Positions 1 to 11,876 of a stretch of DNA of 64,000 bases are shown here, in pieces. Each line of letters opens with the position of its first letter. The stretch's first letter is position 1. Source of the stretch: Vanilla planifolia (Eukaryota; Streptophyta; Magnoliopsida; Asparagales; Orchidaceae); NCBI GenBank assembly GCA_023846275.1, contig CM043875.1, positions 9,977,958 through 10,041,957 on the forward strand. The letters run 5' to 3'. The notes beneath the pieces were generated by a model that was not told the origin of the DNA, searched no databases, and was given only the letters and a program-made list of their open reading frames with translations. A program made the position numbers and the translations under genes.

Positions 1-2
1 GG

Positions 3-1022
3 GTTGTTGTTGAAAGGCTTAAACCGATTCTTCCCTACCTCATATCAAGAGAACAGGGGGCATTCGTGCCAGGAAGATGCATTGCAGACAATATATTCAT
101 AGCCCAGTAAATGGCTTCGCGCATGCATTCTTCCTCCACGAGGGCTGGGCTCATGGCAATTAAGGTGGACATGGGGCAAGCCTATGATACGGTGCGATGG
201 GAGTGTGTGATGAATATATTGAAAATTATGGTGTTTCCGTCCATCTGGTGCGACTGGGTTGAGGCTTGTATCATGAACCCCAGGTATGGAGTCCTGCTCA
301 ATGGTGTTCGGCTTCCTTGGATCCATGCAAAACGCGGCCTGCGTCAGGGGTGCCTGCTTTCGCCGCATCTGTTCACATTAGTGACGGAGTATCTCTCAAC
401 AATCATGCATAACTATGAATCTAGATCATTGCTTGGGTTTAGATGTGGGAAGAACTCTCTACCTGTTTCCCATCTACTATTTGTTGATGATATCCTTGTT
501 TATGCATCAGCTACACGCTCTGCTGCGCGCGCAGTCAACAAGTCCATGCAGGAGTTTTGCAAGGCCACGGGAATGAGGGTTAACCTTGTGAAGTCGAAGG
601 CCTTTTTCAGCAAAATCACGAGCACAAAAAGGAGGAAGGTGATTGCGAGGAAACTGCAAATGGATCGTGGGGAAAATCTTTGCTATCTGGGTGTTCCCAT
701 TTCGGCAAAATTAATCAAGTTGGAGGATGTTAAATTCATGCTCCAGAAGATTGACGATCAGGTGATGAAATGGCGCATTAGACCTTTATCACTCGTTGGG
801 AGGGTTGCCATGATCAAATGTGTCCTCAATGCTATCCTTAGTCATCTGCTGAGTCATTGCATCTTGCCGTAGCATGCTATTGACGCGGTGGAGTGGAAGA
901 TAAGGAATTTTCTTTGGTGTGGTGCCATTGGCGCAAGAAGGATGCATTATGCTAGTTGGGAGAATGTCACCTTGCCCAAGGATGCGGGAGGCCTTGGCCT
1001 CCTGGACCTGTGCACTTGGTAG
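3..1022 (+). pseudogene. LINE reverse transcriptase domain (interrupted ORF2)
   Basis: Frame 3 carries the plant LINE RT blocks in order: [20 protein letters not shown] (fingers), AIKVDMGQAYDTVRW (motif A with its catalytic Asp), LRQGCLLSPHLF (motif B), HLLFVDDILVYA (motif C, FVDD where the family usually has FADD), YLGVPIS, and SLVGRVAMIKCVLNAI in the thumb. The longest open stretch runs 111-872 (253 codons). Its ATG is not a real start: coding similarity continues upstream across the stop at 108-110. Past the stop at 870-872 the same frame continues with typical LINE connection sequence (RNFLWCGA, then PKDAGGLGLLDL). Both catalytic Asp of motif C are present, so decay is by nonsense changes and not loss of the active site. 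Confidence 0.93.
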
Positions 1023-1785
1023 CGGGTTCTGCTTATGAAACATTGCAGGAGACTGATTGGGCACGAGGAGAACTCTTGGGTGTGCATCATGGACACTAAA
1101 TACGGCACTGCTCATACCCTTGTTAAGACATTGTGGGGAGCCTCTCATGCATGCAGACTCGTTGCTGCTGGCATGCTATTCGCCCTTGCTAACTTTATGT
1201 GGAGAATTAGCAATGGCAAGGACGTTTTATTCGCAGAAGATAATTGGCTCAGTGTGCTCCCAATTTGCTTGTGCCCCACGTTCATCAACATGGAAGTGGA
1301 TTGGCCAAGACATGTGAGTGCATGCGTTGCCAACGTGGGCTTTTGGAATGAAGAAAGCATCTGGGCCTGGGCTAGCGACCTCCTCTTTGAGCGCGTTATG
1401 CACTTGCCTTGGGCTCGGAATCGTGACATTCTCTTGCAGTCACAGACGGAGTCGCCCCAGGCCAACAACTCAAAAATATACATGCACAGAGCACCTCAAG
1501 ACGATCTGGAAAGTGAAGGCACTGCCCAGGGTGAGATTCTTCCTATGGCGATTGGTTGGTGATCATCTCCCTACAGCAGCTTGGCTGGCCCGCAGGAGAC
1601 TTGCTGAGTGCAGCAGCTGCTTTTGGGGTTGCAATGCTGATAAGACGTCGAAGCATATTATTTGGGATTGCCCGCGTGCATAGGTGGTTTGGAGCAGCCA
1701 CCAACTTCGTGGGGCTGTCTCTGTGCTTGGCCTTCACCATGGTGAGGGCACTGGGATATCCTTTTTGCAGTAATTCCTTGAATTT

Positions 1786-2436
1786 GTGGCGGCACTTATG
1801 CGGTGCAAAGCTAATAGTGTGGTGCATGCTGCAACCTTAGCCACGGCGATGTATTACATTTGGGAGCTCTGCAATGCGAAGAAGCACAATGATGAAATGC
1901 CAAATTACAGTCTCTTCCTACGGAAGCTACAGATTGAGATATCTCTGCTTCATAGAACCCGCCCATCCACGTCCTGCGGGAACCTACTCAGTTCACCTGA
2001 ACTGATCGTAACCCAAAACTGGGTTCCCCCTCCCACTGGATGGGTTAAATTCAACTGTGACGCGGCTGTTGGCGATCATTTGGCAGGCCTCGGTCTGGTG
2101 GCTAGGGATCACACTAGGAAGCCCCTGCTGGTGATCGAAAAGAAAGTGTTCTCTCAAGCGAGTGCAGCCATGGAAGCTTATGCTATGCTGGAGGTCCTTG
2201 AATTGGCTAGGATTGCGCTTCCGGAGATTCGGTCCATCGAGCTCCAAACTGACTCGACGCTGGCCATGCAGGCAGTGCGTACAATTCTCAGCCAGGTGCC
2301 CACGGGGGGTGTGTTTGCCAAAGCAATTCTTCATGCTCGGGACCTTGACGCTCTTGTCATCACGTACATTCAGCGGGACGGCAACACGCCGGTGGACTGG
2401 GCGGCTCGCGCTGCTTGCCATTCCGACTTTGCTTAG
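1786..2436 (+). pseudogene. LINE C-terminal RNase H domain
   Basis: An open stretch of 216 codons in frame 1. It ends in a plant-LINE RNase H type 1 domain from about 2020. The acidic residues expected at the active site are visible in order: Asp in WVKFNCDAA, Glu in AAMEAYAML, Asp in IELQTDSTLAM, and Asp in NTPVDWAARAA. The preceding 60 or so codons (MYYIWELCNAKKH) match the linker before RNase H in plant LINE ORF2 proteins. It is part of the LINE and not an independent host RNase H gene, because the RT and zf-RVT regions directly precede it on the same strand. Confidence 0.88.
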
Positions 2437-2559
2437 GGACGGGGTATTCCTCTCCCTGAGCCCTTACTGAAATTGCTGCTACTTGACTTCCTGTTTGATC
2501 CTCCGTAGAGGACGCTGCATGTAACAACGTCCCTTTGAATGAATGAAGGTAACTTTCAA

Positions 2560-3715
2560 GAAACACACCTAATAATGGCTTTATTTAGATCTACATAATG
2601 ATCATGTTGAATAATGTCCTTCTTCTTATTGGTATGATCTTCTTTCCTACTTCATGTTTCATGCTAAGTTTAGCTATTATTGTATGCCGTATTTGCATGA
2701 TGACCTCAACAAAAAGGTATGACATTTTTTTACTTAAGAAAAGAAGTGTTATTTGGTTGTATACACTAAAACTTCTATCGATTATATATGAAACTAGACT
2801 GTGTTGTATTAAATAAATTTTGGGATCATATTATACAGAGAAGTATGTTATATATGTATGAACCATTTCTCCTACAAAATTGTAAAAATAACTTAAGTAA
2901 AAATTATGTTAAAAGAGTATCGAAGGAAAAAGATCTAGTTTCATGTAACTACGATCATCATGCAAGCTATAATACAAGTTAATTGGTATATCTTTGTATA
3001 AATATCATGTTAATATCATTCACATATGAAGAAAAATACAAATGGCTCTCCAAATAAACATTCTAAAGGAAAACTTTTGTATTGATATGATCCTATTATC
3101 TTACTCAAATGAAGTATCTAAAAGTTAAGAGTAAAGCATTTTGTGAGAAACTTTATCATACACTAATGATCCACTTATCTAATTTATATAATCCATACTA
3201 ACCTGTACATAAGGTGTCATACTTGTACGATCCTAGTGTTCATCTAGTATGAAGTTTTGAAAACTAATGAGAGTTTGTAACGGTGTGTAAAGAACATTCA
3301 TGATATGGTTAGGCATCTATTATCATAGTTGAGTGATATACTTTAGGTAATTATATTGCATGAGTCATATAAGCACAAGATAAGGTGATCCATCTTTAAC
3401 ACTCATAACTAATGCAAAATCTCTCATTTGCTATAGCAAACTAGCACCTGTAAAGACTAGTTAAGCACTTTGAAAATTTAATTTTTTTATTGAAGTTCCT
3501 TAATGCATTCTTAATTAGATTAAGAGTATAAAAATTATATCAAACAAATTATAAAAGGCTAATGAACCTATTTGAAAATCTCTAAGAAGATGAACAATAT
3601 TCTAAACCTAGGTATACCATGGATTTAGTGAGGTATATTTGCAACCATTTATTTGTGAGTATAATCACATTTTATTAATTATTATTTCTTCAATACATCT
3701 CACATTTCTTTGTAT
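2560..3715 (+). repeat. Dispersed repeat R1, copy 1 (inverted partner at 17695-18812)
   Basis: Over about 1.1 kb this sequence matches the reverse complement of 17695-18812, at roughly 75-80% by eye (no alignment was run). The best-conserved start is TTAGATCTACATAATGATCA at about 2585, and similarity fades near 3715. The left edge almost coincides with the end of the LINE, so it may have inserted there or the LINE may have landed next to it. No terminal inverted repeats, TATA box or known coding motif were recognised. The short open frame at 2598-2816 has a counterpart in the other copy, but the differences are mostly at codon positions 1 and 2, so it does not look protein-coding. The family is unknown. 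Confidence 0.82.
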
Positions 3716-6700
3716 TGGGTATATAAACTATGAACAAAAAAATATATATAGCACTAAACAATAATGTTAAACTTTATACGAGCAATTCATAATGTTAATT
3801 TCTTTTGTCAATGGGACTTCTTTCAATTAAAAAAAGATGATTATGATAGTCATGCACTAAGCTCATATAAAAATTGAGAGAATTATTAAAAAAAATAACA
3901 TATTTATAAAGATAGTCTTTAATATATTTTTTCCTAACAATCTATAACTTATTGTGTTAAAAGGTAACTACAACATCATAATTGGGATTAACCTTAATAA
4001 TCCTTCTGCTATGTTTTGTATTAAAAATTATGTCATGTATTCGTAAACTTTAATTTGTTTAAATGTTTTCTTTATATTATGCTCTATATTATTTGTCATA
4101 AGAATATTAGATTGTATGTTTTATTTGAATCTTTACATTCATAAAAATATCTAATCCTAAATAAGTTTTATATTAAATTCTTTTATCTTCTTATAGTTTA
4201 ATTTAGTCAGACTTTTCAAAACAAAATTATATTATAGTCAATAAAAATCTGATGTATTTTCAAAAAGATAATTTCGATCTTACTTTTCAAATATATCATA
4301 AATATCATCTTTATTATTAAAATTTAAACAAAAAATTATAAAACATAATTTAATATTTTTTGTTAAATTTATCAGACATCATACTACAACTTATTCTCAC
4401 TGATGAATATTCCCTTCTATCATCAACTGAACTGGCTGACCCAAAACGATTTGTCTGCTCTGATTCTTTCGCTAGAAAATATACTATATTTGTTATTGAT
4501 TGTGATTTTTTTCATTAAAAAATAAGATGTCCTACGGTCACAACTTGCTTGTGGTAAAGGGAGGGGTTTTTTTATTTGAATTCAATTTATTTTATGTTAT
4601 CATATGCTATTTTTTATTTTATTTAACGCAAATCTTGCTTTATTTAACAACATTTCAAAGCCAATGCTATTTGTCCGGCGTTGCACATTATAAAATGTAG
4701 TAAAAATTATGGGTTGATTGTGACTGAAATCATAAGAGTTTTCACTCAAGAACCAAAAAAATTATTTTAAAATACTATTTCACTTTTAAAAAAATAGTAT
4801 TAAAAAAAATTTATTAAAGAATTAAATGTTATAACATATAATCAAAAATAAACTTTTAATATAATACTTAAGAATATATTTTAAAAATTTAATTTATATA
4901 TTAATCAGTTGATGTTCAATATCCAGTATGGCAAACTAACGAAACATACCTAATTGTTAACGTATAAATGTAAGCTATCTTTAGTACAACGAGTTTTAAT
5001 TCTTCTTTATATAGAAATACTTTATCTAATGTAATTAATTTTTTTATCTGATCATGGTCTTTAAAGAATTTTTAAATAAAAACAAAAAAGATTTAAAAAT
5101 AATCTTTATAAAATTAGTTTACTGCTTTACTAAAAAAAATCCGATATTATTTTATTAATTTTGCACTACACATTCTTTTAGTAAGGAGCTATCTATAACC
5201 CATTTACGTAAGGTATAATTTTTTAATACTTTTTAATAATAATATTTTTTACATTTTATTTGTTATATTTAATCTAATATTCAAAAATAAGTATACAAAC
5301 ATATTCTTAGTAGAATGGTTTTGATGTCATTGTTTCCATTCTGATGTTATACTTTAGTGTAAGTTCAATAGAAGCTGGCTTATGCAACTGTAGTGATTGG
5401 TTGAGATGTATAGAAAAAACATTTGTTTTTATTTTTTCCGATTGCTGATTTATTTGTCGATAATTTTTATCTTTCAAGAAAAAATTAAACGAAGTATTAT
5501 TTTGAAAAAATAACTTATCACATTTTTGGTTTTGAATTGAATAAGTTGAATAAATCTTGCTTGGTAACAAATTGTAAAAAAAAAAAAAAGTTGACATAAA
5601 TAATGTTGGGATTGTAATAAGAAAAAAAAAAGATTTCTAAATAAATCAAAAAAGCTTAAAATATTTTCAAGATATCATATAAACATTAAAATTTTAATAA
5701 AAGACATTTCAACAAAATCTAATTCTTTCTCACTTGCCAATCCCAAAATTTACAAATGTCTCAGCCTCTTTTTAACACAAGTTAGTTGTGAGATTGACTT
5801 AATTTAACTCTACATTGGTGGTCAAATGGTCTCTTAATCTTATTTAAGGTTAATTTAATTCTAAACCTCTATCATGCTAGTTAGCCTCCTTAAACTCATC
5901 TCATTCGCTACACCTATTAATACTTGGCATCTCTTCTTTCAATCAATTTAATTTGTCATTTTCTTCTTTCCATTATGATTGTCTCATTGTCATCTTATCA
6001 TAAACAAGTAGAATTATCTTCTTACTCGCTTTCACTCTAATAATGACGATCCCAATTTTTTTTTCGTTCTTCCTGTCATTGAGTTCATTTGAGCGCTAAC
6101 AACTCTATCTTTAGTTAGTCAGTGCCAACATCAACTTTAAAGTAAAGTTAGGATTATGGATTTGTGCTACATGATATTTGCCCATTATCACTATTTTCTA
6201 TTCAAGAATTTGCAATGATCTCATTTTAGTTTCCTAAAAGTATGTAATCTTATTGTCTTTGATGTTGTATCAATCTATAATAAACATTTTTCCAACAACT
6301 TTACAGTATGATTTTGGCAATCCATTGTATTTGATTAATTTCAATAGTGGCCATCTTTTGATTTTGAAGAGTTAAGATATACATAACTTTATACAAACAA
6401 TTTTGTTGAAATATCACTTACCAAGTTTGATATATTTCAAATTGAGAATAAATTACTAGTATATTATGTTTTTTGCTCAATCCTTCATCTTAACGTTTTG
6501 TTGATGCAACAGTATCCAAAACATCATGTTGAAGTCTCACTTAAAGACATATTAATACTACTCAAACTCAGAGTCATGCTAGGAATTACTTCTATACTTC
6601 TCATTAGTCTATGTTATCATTAATTTTGTAAAGATAAATCATAGTTTACTCTTCTTTATCGTACATTTTAGTTTATCTTTCATTAGTTCATCATGCATTT

Positions 6701-9389
6701 ATAGCAATATTTTTAATTTAAGTTGTTTGAAGATAAATTGGTAACTTTCAAGATGTTTTTAACTTTATATTCAATACAAGACATCCTTTCAATTGTCCCA
6801 TAATTTCTTTGATACAAAATGTGATTGAAAATTACTTAAACAAAGCTAAAAATTAAGTTTTTAAGCTTTTCACCACAATTCATTGTCATCTATCACCATT
6901 ACCATCAATGTCAACAACGATAGCCACCATCCACGCCAACCCACATGGCTCTCTCGACTCACATCAACCCTCCGAACTCATTGATCTACTTGGCCTGCAC
7001 CTAGCCATCAACACGTATAGACCCAATCACGAATGTGCCAAACCAACAACAGACATCGGTCGTCCAACTTGTATTGATTTTCTCTCACCTATGCTAACCA
7101 AAATATGTCTCTCAGTAATCTTAATTATCTTTTCAAATTTCTAAGTTAGTAAATTACTATCATACCTTTGAGGTCTTTATAAATAATAATACATATCATA
7201 TTGAATTGGATAGTTAGTAGCAAGCAGCCAATGAGTAGGACATTCCTCACTTTTACATACAATGAAATAAGTCTTAAGTGAAAGAGAAGTAAAACTTATA
7301 TATTTTGATGTTAAATTTGAAAATAATTTATCTTAGTTTTTTTAGTTAATCTTTATGAAAGTGACACTTCTTACAATTTGTTATTTATTTGATTTTGAAA
7401 TGAAAATAAAAGTGAGAACACATTTTTAGAGTACTCCATTTAATTATGACTACTCATATCTTAATTCTTGTTGATAGTAATTAGCAAGACTCAGTTGGCA
7501 ATACCTAATGTGTTATCAGCATCAATATTGTCTACTCATCTTTAACACATAGGAGTAAAAGGATGGAAAATGATATTAACATTTTTATCCATAAAATATA
7601 GGAATTAGTAAAAAAAGACATTGTCTTATGAGTAAATTGACTTTCTCACTTATGGTAAACAAAACATGTACTAAAAAGTCCATTAATATCCATTTTTACT
7701 TTTCATTTTCACTTTTATAATCAAACAATTAAACCCCACACTGAAGCTTTTTCAATCATTTTTAATAATTTTTTAACTTGCCCACCTCTATCAATATTCA
7801 CTATCGTTGCCCATTAAATCATCACCATAACGTATCAATTCTTAAATGAATATTAAAGTAATATAAAATTCATAAAAATAACTATTAAGACAATTTATTT
7901 AGTGATATTATCATATAAATTATTATTTTTTAAAAATTTAAAAAATTTTATTTACAATCTTAATAAAATATTATTAAAAAATATGATTTATTTGGCAAAA
8001 TGATATATATATATCACTCAAATTTGAACAACAATTAAATGTTAATTATATTGATTTAAAAATAAGAATGAAAGTTATTTAGATAACACTAAATCAAATG
8101 ATAAAAAAATATTAATAAATAATAGATATCATTTATATATTAAAATAATCATGCATATAGTTCAAATGTTAGCCACTTGCAGCTAACCTCTCTTAAAATT
8201 TAATTAATTAATATGCCCATCTCATCAAAATTGTTAGTAGGTTAATTACCCAAGTAAAATGGCAGCTAATCACAAAAGAGATCCACTTAGTATTTAATGA
8301 CTTGCTCTGTGTCTGCATGCCTTTAAACCCCTTATGAGAGTATAATATAGGAAGATAATATATTACTTTGGCCCAAATTGCTGCCCGAGTTAGACTTTTT
8401 ATTATTCTATATATGTTTCACATTAATATACCATACGGTTGACTCGTGTCAACAGAAAACACGTTGACATCTATTTATCAAATTTCTCCAAAAATTAAAT
8501 ATTTAATTAAACGCGATGAATTAAGCTCGTGACCTTTTCTTCCATGCATAAGCCATTTGTCGATCGATGGAAGTTTATGATCGGAATTTATTAGCCATTG
8601 TGTTTGTGTCAATTTACATTTACTTGGCCATGCCAATGCCAGTAGATAAAACTCAACAAAAACAATAAAAAGACTATTCATGAAAAATAATTGTAGTAAA
8701 TAAAAATTAATTCTTCAATATTTTTTTTGGAAAATGTTTGCGGTTAAAATACAAATAAAATTTTATTAATTAAATTTTCAAAGCATTTTTCATGAAATGT
8801 TAGGTCGCATAACATTTGAATATCCATGATCTTATAAGAAAGGAACGACGATAATCGGAAAGCGTTTAGAACAACAAAATGTTGATTAATTGTGATATAA
8901 TTAAGTTTATTAGACAATGTCATCCTCGTCAGCCGATTTATATATTCTGGATTTAAAAAGCGTTTGAAAAGATATTTCGACATGTTTGGCGGAAGTGCAC
9001 ACATCATTGCCGTTTCTTAAAGAAAAACAAGACCCTTGAATACATTTAAGTAAGGTTAACATTGTCGTCTAGTACTATACACATTTTTTTATTAGTTTAA
9101 GTAATAAGTTAAATTAAAAATAATATTCTACAAGCTTTTTAGAATAAGACATCGGAGGAATAGCTCCATATGTTAAGACCGGTTGCCACATTTTGGGTAG
9201 AAACTCTTTCAATTTGTAAACAAAAAAAAAAACCAAAGGGATATAGGTTGCTATTAAAGCCCAATACAAAGTCAAGTTGGCCAAGGCTTACGACATCATG
9301 CAATTTTTATTTGTTCATGATTTATATCCTTATTAGATTAATGATATTTTACTTGATGTTTAGTTTATTTTATATTTTTAAATGAATAA
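3716..9389. other. AT-rich intergenic sequence, nothing recognised
   Basis: The only open frames are short and lack known motifs (for example 5307-5597 minus, 6908-7144 plus, 8744-9007 minus). The 6900-7100 part is locally richer in C and reads MSTTIATIHANPHGSLDSH, but I recognise no family. A-homopolymers occur at about 5577-5589 and 9223-9233. It is probably ancient repeat debris. Confidence 0.6.
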
Positions 9390-11155
9390 TTGTAGCTTTG
9401 TGAAGTGTCTTTCTAATATATTTTAAACATTATCCTTCATTTAATATCCTTAGTAAATGTTAAGAAAAACTTTGATAATAATTACTATTTTGATTTGCTT
9501 CTCTAAGATTATAGTCAAGTTATTAAGAAATATATTATTTTTAATAGTTTGGCTCATCCCAAACCCTACAACGATATCCCCAAGCAATCAGCTCAAACAT
9601 CATTAATAAAATTACTCTTTTGCAACATTTAGATGGAGAAACCCAATACAACTATGATTATCTATGATCAACCGTAATCTATAAATTACTCAATGAGATA
9701 TGATTGGGAACATTATAAACTCTCTCCACACTTTATAGTTGAGAGCACAACCAACCCTCCACGCACTCTATGGTTTGGAGCACAATCAAAGAAACAAGTA
9801 TGAGGCACAAACTCACTTGAGTATGAACTAGACATTGAATTTTAAGCACACATTCTAATGGATTATGGAAATGAAGTTATCAGTTTTACAATAGGTTATG
9901 TAAAATATGCAAATGCTAGATGATTCTTCCTTTAAAGCCTTTCATACTTTCAATGAAATTAATTTTGAAAGATAAGCTTCTAACACTCATACAATATTGA
10001 CAAATGGATATGATAATGGATTACTATAATAAGAACTATAGTTTCCTTTTCAAATTTTGCCAATTAGTTCCTCAATCACTCTTTAATCAATCATCATTCT
10101 ATTTTTATCATTTTGGAGGGGTTTATATAATGTTTACATTGCATAAGACCCTCAAATGATCACTAATGACTTTTAATGGCTAAATTTGCCTTTAATTAAT
10201 AAATAAATTAGTTATTACCCAACTTACATAATTGTTCATATTATATGAAATATAGATAATATTATATGAAGCTCATTCATTGAACTAAATATATGGTCCA
10301 TTGGAACTTTAGCATACTATAAGTAATTCTTAGGTTTTCTAAAACTATGTTACCAAGATCACATTGAACAAAATGTAGCTTACAATAAAAATTATTATAC
10401 CATTTGAAAATTTTAGAATTGTACAAATACAATGCTAGGTATTAATAGTTATTTCCTTTTAATTAGTTATATTTTATAGTGTACTAGATCATAAACTATG
10501 ATGATATTTTTATAATTCAAATATTTCAATGTCTTTTAAGTATGTTTCCTTTGAATTAATTGTACTAAATGACAAATGTTTCATACCATATGTGACTCAT
10601 GGGATTCCTCTTATATAGGTGACTTTGTATGTATGCCCAATCAAATAATTCGATCAACAATACGTAACCCATTCTAATAAATTATATAGACAAATCATAT
10701 GATCATACCATTCAATCACTTGATGTGCATAATCAAAATCTAAAGATATGCTAGTCTTATTGTACGAAATGAGTTTTATATTATATGAATAGTGAAATTT
10801 AAACTATTTTACACATTATATTTATAAATTCAAATTCCATCATTCTTCATTGATTATTCTCTATAACTTCACACATTTTTAATCACAAAAGGAGTTGAAT
10901 TGAACTTAAAAACTTGTTATCTATAATTTGGATTTTAGAAGTTAAAGAAGGTTCTTCTAGGTGCTATATAAGTTGTTTTGTGAGTGAAATGTAAGTTTTT
11001 AAGTAAAGAAGATAACCTATTCTTGATTCCTGATGTATGTCTTAAGACATTGTGAAACCTTGATATGCTTTTAGATCACATGCATCCACTTCTCATCAAA
11101 GTGTATTGGTGGATGACTTTTATTATCTTGTCTTTATGTATCTTAACTTGTTAAT
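9390..11155 (-). repeat. 3' LTR of the minus-strand Copia-like element
   Basis: It matches 15345-17235 in the same orientation. Good anchors are AAAACTTTGAT near 9475 (compare 15503), CCACACTTTATAGTTGAGAG near 9726 (compare 15727) and GGTGGATGACTT at about 11109 (compare 17189). The first ~80 bases are weakly matched, so the outer edge near 9390 is approximate. The inner edge may extend to about 11555 if the purine tract at 11562-11580 is the real polypurine tract. Confidence 0.75.
10123..10129 (-). promoter_or_regulatory. Probable LTR TATA box (3' LTR)
   Basis: On the minus strand this reads TTATATAAACCCCTCC. The same position in the other LTR reads ATATATAAATCCC. Conservation of TATA plus a following C-run in both copies supports an old LTR promoter and helps fix the orientation. 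Confidence 0.6.
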
Positions 11156-11561
11156 TTAAAAGATTCATCCATCCAAACCAGGAATAGTGATCTACTTCAT
11201 ATTATTTTCTTTAAAATAACCTATAATACACTAAGTAGATATATTAAATCACAAATAAAGTACTTAATTGGTTTGTCATCCAAACAATATGTTAGGGCTC
11301 ATGGGGTTTAATAATTTCTCTTATTTTGATGATGAAAAACTTTTAGGTGTGAGACCTAAAGATAAAGTAAATAAAACTCTCTTATAAGTTATGCACATCT
11401 TTAGTAATCAATTCATAAAAATTGGAAATAATATAACATCTTTAAGAACATGCATATCAATAGTATGCGAGTACAAAAGGTATTGAATGCATACAAATAG
11501 TTTCCCTCTTTTACTTCTACCAATACAAATATATTTGATTTTCAGTCCTAAATAACAATTT

Positions 11562-11580
11562 TTCCCCCTTTGATATCATC
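11562..11580 (-). other. Candidate polypurine tract
   Basis: The minus strand reads GATATCAAAGGGGGAAAAA. Plant Copia elements commonly carry a similar TCAAAAAGGGGGAGA tract before the 3' LTR. If correct, the left LTR begins near 11555 and not at 11155. Confidence 0.45.
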
Positions 11581-11810
11581 AAAGTGGGAATCAACTTGAG
11601 ACGAAGTCAACTGAGTTAATAGGGAATATAACTACTTTTAAGATTACTTTTAATTAGTGTATATATATATTTTCTTAAAATCTTCCTTTATTAGCATGAT
11701 GGTACCACTTCTTAGAATATATTTTTTGAATTTGTGATTTACTTTAACTTTACAATTTTAAATAAAAGTGATATCCAATATCTTAGAAATTACTACATGT
11801 TTGGGAAAAG

Positions 11811-11876
11811 TTATCTAATAAACCTAGAAACATCCCTTTTCTCTTATCTAATAAACCTAGAAACATCCCTTTTTAC
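11811..11876. repeat. 33-bp tandem duplication
   Basis: Two near-identical copies begin with TTATCTAATAAACCTAGAAA, at 11811 and 11844. They differ little, so the duplication is much younger than the surrounding element. Confidence 0.9.

Larger units (their letters stand above)
1..2550 (+). mobile_element. LINE (plant L1-type non-LTR retrotransposon), 5'-truncated by the window edge, inactive
   Basis: This is the ORF2 of a plant LINE, read mainly in frame 3 to about 1450 and in frame 1 from about 1495 to 2436. In order it shows the reverse transcriptase, the thumb/connection region, a zf-RVT-type segment around 1495-1683 (WKVKALPRVRFFLWRL, then HIIWDCPRA) and a C-terminal RNase H. It is broken: in-frame stops occur at 108-110, 870-872, 1020-1022, 1681-1683 and 1771-1773, with one frame change between about 1430 and 1500. 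A short 3' UTR follows, ending near 2550 with a GAATGAATGAA tract but no clear poly(A). The endonuclease and ORF1 would lie left of the window. GC content is far above the flanks, so it is probably a younger insertion or a different lineage from the AT-rich LINEs further right. Confidence 0.95.

Noticed and set aside
1035-1562. Open frame at 1035-1562 as a separate gene
   Set aside because: It is the same frame as the LINE ORF2 upstream and carries LINE connection-region sequence, so it is part of the broken LINE.
2598-2816. Possible conserved membrane peptide in repeat R1, with a parallel open frame at 18542-18754
   Set aside because: Differences between the copies fall mainly at codon positions 1 and 2, the opposite of protein constraint. 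The similarity reflects the shared repeat.
6908-7144. 78-codon open frame with less AT-biased composition
   Set aside because: No motif, no promoter and no supporting context.
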